Assembly (NCBI RefSeq): GCF_042237075.1
Contig: NZ_JBCGDC010000005.1
Location: forward strand, 1-64,000
DNA length: 64,000 nt
Reading direction: 5' to 3'
From: Polymorphospora lycopeni
GTDB lineage: Bacteria > Actinomycetota > Actinomycetes > Mycobacteriales > Micromonosporaceae
In this document: piece by piece, positions 60,594 to 64,000 of the stretch
Numbering within the stretch: position 1 is the stretch's first letter
Layout of the letters: the number at the start of each line of letters is the position of its first letter
Position numbers and translations under genes: made by a program
Notes under the pieces: generated by a model
The model's database searches: none
Told to the model about the DNA's origin: nothing
The model's input: only the letters and a program-made list of their open reading frames with translations

Positions 60594-61562
60594 TCAGCCG
60601 GCGTCGGAGGAGTGGCCGGGGAACAGGTGGGCGGACGGGTCGATGAGTACGGCCGCGTTGTTGACGGCGGTCGCCGCCTCGCCGAAGCCGGTCGCGATGA
60701 GCCGCACCTTGCCCGGGTATTCGGTGATGTCACCGGCCGCGAAGACCCGGGGCCGGTTGGTGGCCATCGTGCTGTCCACCCGGATGTGTCGCCGGTCGAG
60801 TTCCAGCCCCCAGTCGGCGAGCGGCCCGAGGTCGGCGGTGAAACCGAGCGCCGCGACCACGGCGGTGACCGGCACGGTCTCGACCGGGCCGCCCTTGACC
60901 GCGATGTCCGCGCCGGTGACCACCGTCTCGCCGTGGATCTTGGCGATCTCGGCGTTGACCACGATCCGGACCGGCAACTGCTGGACCCGGGCCACCGTGG
61001 CGGCGTGGGCGCGGAACTTCTCCCGCCGGTGCACGAGGGTGACCGAGCGGGCGATCGGCTGCAACGCCAGTGCCCAGTCGAACGCCGAGTCGCCGCCGCC
61101 GACGATCAGCACGTCGTGCCCGGCCAGGTCGGCCAGGTGCGGCACGAAGAACACGATGCCGGCACCGGCGAACGTGGCGGCGGCCGGCAGTGGCCGGGGG
61201 GTGAAACTGCCGAGCCCGCCGGTGATGATGACCGAGCCGCAGAGCAGTTCTTCACCCGTGTCGAGCCGGAGCACCGGGCGGCCGTCGAGGTAGGACAGCT
61301 CCTGGGCGCGTACGCCGAGCAGGTAGTCCGGGCGGTAGGGCGCGGCCTGCTCGACGAGGTTGGCGACCAGGTCGCGGCCCTTGATCGCCGGAAACCCGGC
61401 CACGTCAAAGATCATTTTCTCGGGGTACATCGCGGTGACCTGGCCACCGGGCTCGGGCAGCGCGTCGATCACCGCGACCGACAACCCCCGGAACCCGGCG
61501 TAGTAGGCGGCGAACAGGCCCGAGGGACCCGCACCCACGATCGCTACATCGATCTCCCGCAT
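60594..61562 (-). CDS. NAD(P)/FAD oxidoreductase, ferredoxin-NADP reductase type 2-like
   Basis: A 322-residue flavoprotein of the thioredoxin-reductase fold without the redox CxxC, matching ferredoxin/flavodoxin-NADP reductase type 2 (YumC-like). FAD site GAGPSG (about 10-15), the NADPH site GGGDSAFDWA followed by VHRREKFRAH (the Arg pair that reads the 2'-phosphate), and FAAGDITEYPGKVRLIATGFGEAATAVNNA. ATG 61562 is in the expected position. A ferredoxin such as that at 15.5 kb could be a partner; this is inference. Confidence 0.88.
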   Translation of the reverse strand: MREIDVAIVGAGPSGLFAAYYAGFRGLSVAVIDALPEPGGQVTAMYPEKMIFDVAGFPAIKGRDLVANLVEQAAPYRPDYLLGVRAQELSYLDGRPVLRLDTGEELLCGSVIITGGLGSFTPRPLPAAATFAGAGIVFFVPHLADLAGHDVLIVGGGDSAFDWALALQPIARSVTLVHRREKFRAHAATVARVQQLPVRIVVNAEIAKIHGETVVTGADIAVKGGPVETVPVTAVVAALGFTADLGPLADWGLELDRRHIRVDSTMATNRPRVFAAGDITEYPGKVRLIATGFGEAATAVNNAAVLIDPSAHLFPGHSSDAG

Positions 61563-61673
61563 GCGCCACGCCGCCTTCCGTCCCCGGACCCAACGTGCTT
61601 GGCAAAGACGGTATGCGGCCAACTCCGGCCGGGCAACAGGCGTCCCGCGGCGGCGGTCAGGAGTATCCGGACG

Positions 61674-62315
61674 TCACTCCGGACCGTACGCGTCGTCGGC
61701 GTCCGGCTGGCGCCGCCGGAAGAGGATCGCCGCGAGCAGCCCGCCGAGGAACCCGAAGAGGTGCCCCTGCCAGGACACCTGCGGATCGGTCGGCAGGATG
61801 CCGATCAACTGCCAGCCGTAGAGCAGGCCGACCAGCAGTACCACGCCGAGGTTCCACCAGCTCCGCTCCACGATGCCGCGCATGAGCAGCAGCCCCAGGT
61901 AGCCGAACACCACCCCGCTCGCGCCGACCACGACGGAGTGCGGCGAGCCGGTGAACCACACGCCCAGACCGCTCACCAGGATGATCACCAGGGTGGAGAA
62001 GAGGAACCGGCGGGCACCGGCCGCGAGCACGAACGTGCCGAGCAGGATCAGCGGCACGCTGTTGCTGTAGAGGTGGTCGAAGCCGTGGTGCAGGAACGGG
62101 CCGAAGAAGACCCCGTCGAGGCCGTCGATACGACGCGGGATGATGCCGAGCGCGGGGTCGAAACCGGCCGCGAGCCACACGTCGAGCGCCTCGATGACGA
62201 ACAGGATGGGCACGACCGCGCACATCGCGACGAAGGCCCGGCCGAGGGCGGCGTAGAACGCCTCGGTGCCGAACCGCTGCGGATCGCCACGCCGGGAGTT
62301 CAGGTCGTACGCCAC
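61674..62315 (-). CDS. Rhomboid family intramembrane serine protease
   Basis: A 213-residue rhomboid with six membrane spans. The catalytic dyad is in GASGVVFGYLG (Ser) and GHLFGFLGGLLA (His); HHGFDHLYSNSVPL supplies the conserved HxxxN-type residues. GTG 62315 is preferred; a TTG at 62321 is also possible. A Sec-exported or membrane substrate is expected but none is identified. It lies downstream of a strong terminator and is probably transcribed alone. Confidence 0.9.
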   Translation of the reverse strand: MAYDLNSRRGDPQRFGTEAFYAALGRAFVAMCAVVPILFVIEALDVWLAAGFDPALGIIPRRIDGLDGVFFGPFLHHGFDHLYSNSVPLILLGTFVLAAGARRFLFSTLVIILVSGLGVWFTGSPHSVVVGASGVVFGYLGLLLMRGIVERSWWNLGVVLLVGLLYGWQLIGILPTDPQVSWQGHLFGFLGGLLAAILFRRRQPDADDAYGPE

Positions 62316-62362
62316 CCCCAAGTAGCTATCAGCTCACGGCGGCCGCCGCCAGTCGGGAACGA

Positions 62363-62399
62363 CGAAGGCGCCCGCGACCTGAGATCGCGGGCGCCTTCG
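62363..62399 (-). terminator. Transglycosylase terminator
   Basis: Perfect 15-base-pair stem CGAAGGCGCCCGCGA / TCGCGGGCGCCTTCG with a seven-base loop, between the transglycosylase stop and the rhomboid start. Confidence 0.8.
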
Positions 62400-62415
62400 A
62401 TACCAGGATCGCGGC

Positions 62416-63105
62416 TCAGTACCAGCCCTGGTTCTGCGACGTCTGCCACGCGCTGCACGGGGTGCCGTAGCGCCCCTTGATGTAACCGAGCCCCCACTTG
62501 ATCTGGGTGGCCGGACTGGTCTGCCAGTCCGATCCGACGGAGGCCATCTTGTTACCGGGCACCGCCTGCGGAATGCCGTACGCGCCGGAGGAGCGGTTGT
62601 GCGCCTTGGGGTTCCAGCCGCTCTCCTTGGTCCAGAGCTTGTCCAGGCAGGGCATCTGGTCCAGGCCGAACCCGCTCTGGAGCAGCAGCGCGCAGCCGAT
62701 CTGGCGGTTGCCGCTGTATTGGTTGCACGACTCCGGGATCGGCCCGTCGTAGGGCTTGGCCGGCGCGTTGGCGTCGTTGGCCGCGGCGGCCGCCTCCCGC
62801 TTCTTGCGACTGGCCGCTTCCTCGGCCTTGCGGGTCCGCTCAGTGGCCGCCTTCGCCGCTTCCTCGGCCTTGCGGGCCGCTTCCTGCTCGGCGAGGCGCT
62901 TCTGCGCGTTGGCCACGATGTGCGCGGCGTGCCGCTCCTTGATCAGCGCCTGTTCCGCCGCCTCAGCCTGGGCGACCTGCTGGTCGTTGATGCCCTGCTG
63001 CTGGATTTCCTGCTCTTCGCCCAGGTAGTAACCGCCGACGACGCCCGTCAGGAGCAGCGCCACAGCGGCCGACCGGACTCCGATCCGGCTCCACGGCCGA
63101 GTCAC
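62416..63105 (-). CDS. Exported transglycosylase-like protein with coiled coil
   Basis: A 229-residue peptidoglycan-active protein. An N-terminal signal anchor (about 9-26) is followed by a long Ala/Glu/Lys/Arg coiled coil (about 35-112) and a lysozyme-like SLT domain (about 125-229). Its LDKLWTKESGWNPKAHN contains the catalytic Glu, and GAYGIPQAVPGNKM and WGLGYIKGRYGTPCSAW complete the fold. Four cysteines probably pair. Actinobacterial members cleave glycan strands during growth. GTG 63105 has GAAGGGA upstream. No ydaO-type riboswitch is evident in the leader. Confidence 0.87.
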   Translation of the reverse strand: MTRPWSRIGVRSAAVALLLTGVVGGYYLGEEQEIQQQGINDQQVAQAEAAEQALIKERHAAHIVANAQKRLAEQEAARKAEEAAKAATERTRKAEEAASRKKREAAAAANDANAPAKPYDGPIPESCNQYSGNRQIGCALLLQSGFGLDQMPCLDKLWTKESGWNPKAHNRSSGAYGIPQAVPGNKMASVGSDWQTSPATQIKWGLGYIKGRYGTPCSAWQTSQNQGWY

Positions 63106-63228
63106 GAAGTGGTCCCTTCGTCGGGGGCACGGACACGGCGTGGCGACCGCGTCGATCGGATTCCACGCCGCCGAACACCCTGACGCACCGTGCGACGGTT
63201 GGGCAATCAACCAACGACATTGTGATGT

Positions 63229-63275
63229 GCGCCACGCCACTTATCATCCCTAACCGGGACCAAGTGGCGTGGCGC
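63229..63275. terminator. Long inverted repeat after phoH
   Basis: GCGCCACGCCACTT (63229-63242) and AAGTGGCGTGGCGC (63262-63275) are a perfect 14-base inverted repeat with a 19-base spacer. It begins nine bases past the phoH stop on the minus strand and 124 bases upstream of the transglycosylase. The long spacer also allows an operator or attenuator role. Confidence 0.55.
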
Positions 63276-63283
63276 CGTACCAC

Positions 63284-64000
63284 CTAACGAGGGATGTCCT
63301 CCAGCAGGTCGGTCACCACCTCGGCAATGGGTGACCGTTCCGAACGGGTGAGCGTCATGTGGGCGAAGAGTGGATGCCCCTTGAGCGCCTCGATGACGGC
63401 GGTCACCCCGTCGTGCCGGCCGACCCGGAGGTTGTCCCGCTGCGCCACGTCGTGGGTCAACACCACCCGCGACCCCTGCCCGATCCGGGACAGCACGGTG
63501 AGCAGGACGTTACGTTCCAGCGACTGCGCCTCGTCGACGACGACGTACGCGTCGTGCAGGCTCCGCCCGCGGATGTGGGTCAACGGCAGCACCTCCAGCA
63601 TCCCGCGGGCCATCACCTCCTCCATCACGTTCTCGTGCACGACGGCACCGAGGGTGTCGAAGACGGCCTGCGCCCACGGCGACATCTTCTCCGCCTCGGA
63701 GCCGGGCAGGTAACCGAGTTCCTGGCCACCGACGGCGTACAGCGGGCGGAAGACGATCACCTTCTTGTGCCGGCGGCGCTCCATCACCGCCTCCAGCCCG
63801 GCACACAGGGCGAGCGCGGACTTGCCGGTGCCGGCCCGGCCACCCAGCGACACGATCCCGATCGACTCGTCCAGGAGCAGGTCGAGTGCCACCCGTTGCT
63901 CGGCGGAACGGCCCCGCAGCCCGAACGCCTCCCGGTCACCGCGCACCAGCCGTACGGTCTTGTCGGGCTGCACCCGCCCGAGCGCCGAACCGCGTGACGA
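63284..64000 (-). CDS. PhoH family ATPase (5' end outside window)
   Basis: The C-terminal 238 residues of a PhoH-like P-loop ATPase/RNA helicase. GRAGTGKSALAL is the Walker A motif, YVVVDEAQSLERNVLLTVLSRIGQGSRVVLTHD carries Walker B and sensor regions, and PLTHIRGRSLHDAYV and FAHMTLTRSERSPIAEVVTDLL follow. The frame is open to position 64000 without a stop, so the start lies outside; the full actinobacterial protein (PhoH2 type) usually has an N-terminal PIN nuclease domain, not visible here. Confidence 0.9.
   Translation of the reverse strand, partial: SSRGSALGRVQPDKTVRLVRGDREAFGLRGRSAEQRVALDLLLDESIGIVSLGGRAGTGKSALALCAGLEAVMERRRHKKVIVFRPLYAVGGQELGYLPGSEAEKMSPWAQAVFDTLGAVVHENVMEEVMARGMLEVLPLTHIRGRSLHDAYVVVDEAQSLERNVLLTVLSRIGQGSRVVLTHDVAQRDNLRVGRHDGVTAVIEALKGHPLFAHMTLTRSERSPIAEVVTDLLEDIPR

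Noticed and set aside
63106..63283. Possible ydaO (c-di-AMP) riboswitch before the transglycosylase
   Set aside because: Such riboswitches precede wall-hydrolase genes in actinobacteria, but the conserved core is not recognisable here and the gap is short and dominated by an inverted repeat.

Overview
The window is chromosomal DNA of a high-GC filamentous actinobacterium. Mycothiol biosynthesis (mshB), the three-gene actinobacterial succinate dehydrogenase, the succinylase branch of diaminopimelate synthesis (dapC/D/E), a cslA/glxA extracellular-glucan locus and very strong GC bias at third codon positions fit Micromonosporaceae or a close relative. That placement is inference, because no rRNA lies in the window. 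I found no tRNA, rRNA, CRISPR array, insertion sequence or prophage. Gene order is dense and looks like conserved core chromosome, with a few accessory islands.

Layout. 1-4.3 kb: 3'-truncated UvrD/AdnA-type helicase, two tandem LOG-family proteins, and a pair of very small ORFs. 4.4-6.4 kb: divergent dapE and dapD. 6.5-9.8 kb: an accessory block of secreted proteins. 9.8-12.9 kb: a 1038-residue GGDEF-EAL protein. 13-19 kb: a nucleoside-kinase-like ATPase, a SIMPL protein, dapC, ferredoxin, an acetyltransferase, two membrane proteins and mshB. 19-25 kb: an S9-family peptidase without a recognisable catalytic His, and an oligopeptide ABC transporter lacking ATPases. 25.3-28.8 kb: a Uma2 nuclease-fold protein and tldD/tldE. 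28.8-33.7 kb: an iron-box-linked membrane protein and sdhCAB. 33.8-41.6 kb: NUDIX hydrolase, degenerate pterin dehydratase, glxA, GH6 lipoprotein, cslA, PH-like protein, an XRE-like regulator and a hypothetical protein. 41.8-50 kb: ychF, alkA-ogt, valS, a membrane protein and rmuC. 50-53.4 kb: a large secreted subtilase. 53.4-60.5 kb: a lipoprotein, ispH, xseAB, a second lipoprotein, a DUF4245-like protein, glpX and a drug/metabolite-type transporter. 60.6-64 kb: ferredoxin/thioredoxin-reductase-like flavoprotein, rhomboid protease, a transglycosylase and a 5'-truncated phoH.

How the genes fit together. dapC, dapD and dapE supply three steps of meso-diaminopimelate/lysine synthesis for peptidoglycan. 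The transglycosylase and the cslA-glxA-GH6 set act on the envelope and extracellular glucan. alkA-ogt is an alkylation-repair operon, and rmuC, xseAB and the helicase add DNA repair. sdhCAB feeds the respiratory chain. mshB makes the thiol buffer.

Expression signals. Many genes lack a Shine-Dalgarno sequence but have a TANNNT hexamer 6-8 bases before the start codon, the signature of leaderless transcripts; I used this to choose several starts. Strong hairpins mark the ends of most transcription units. The most interesting items are the dapE/dapD promoter sharing one GGTACC palindrome, the S9 peptidase lacking its His, the degenerate pterin dehydratase, the secreted-protein block with SipW-like signal sequences, the iron box, and the reordered cslA/glxA locus.
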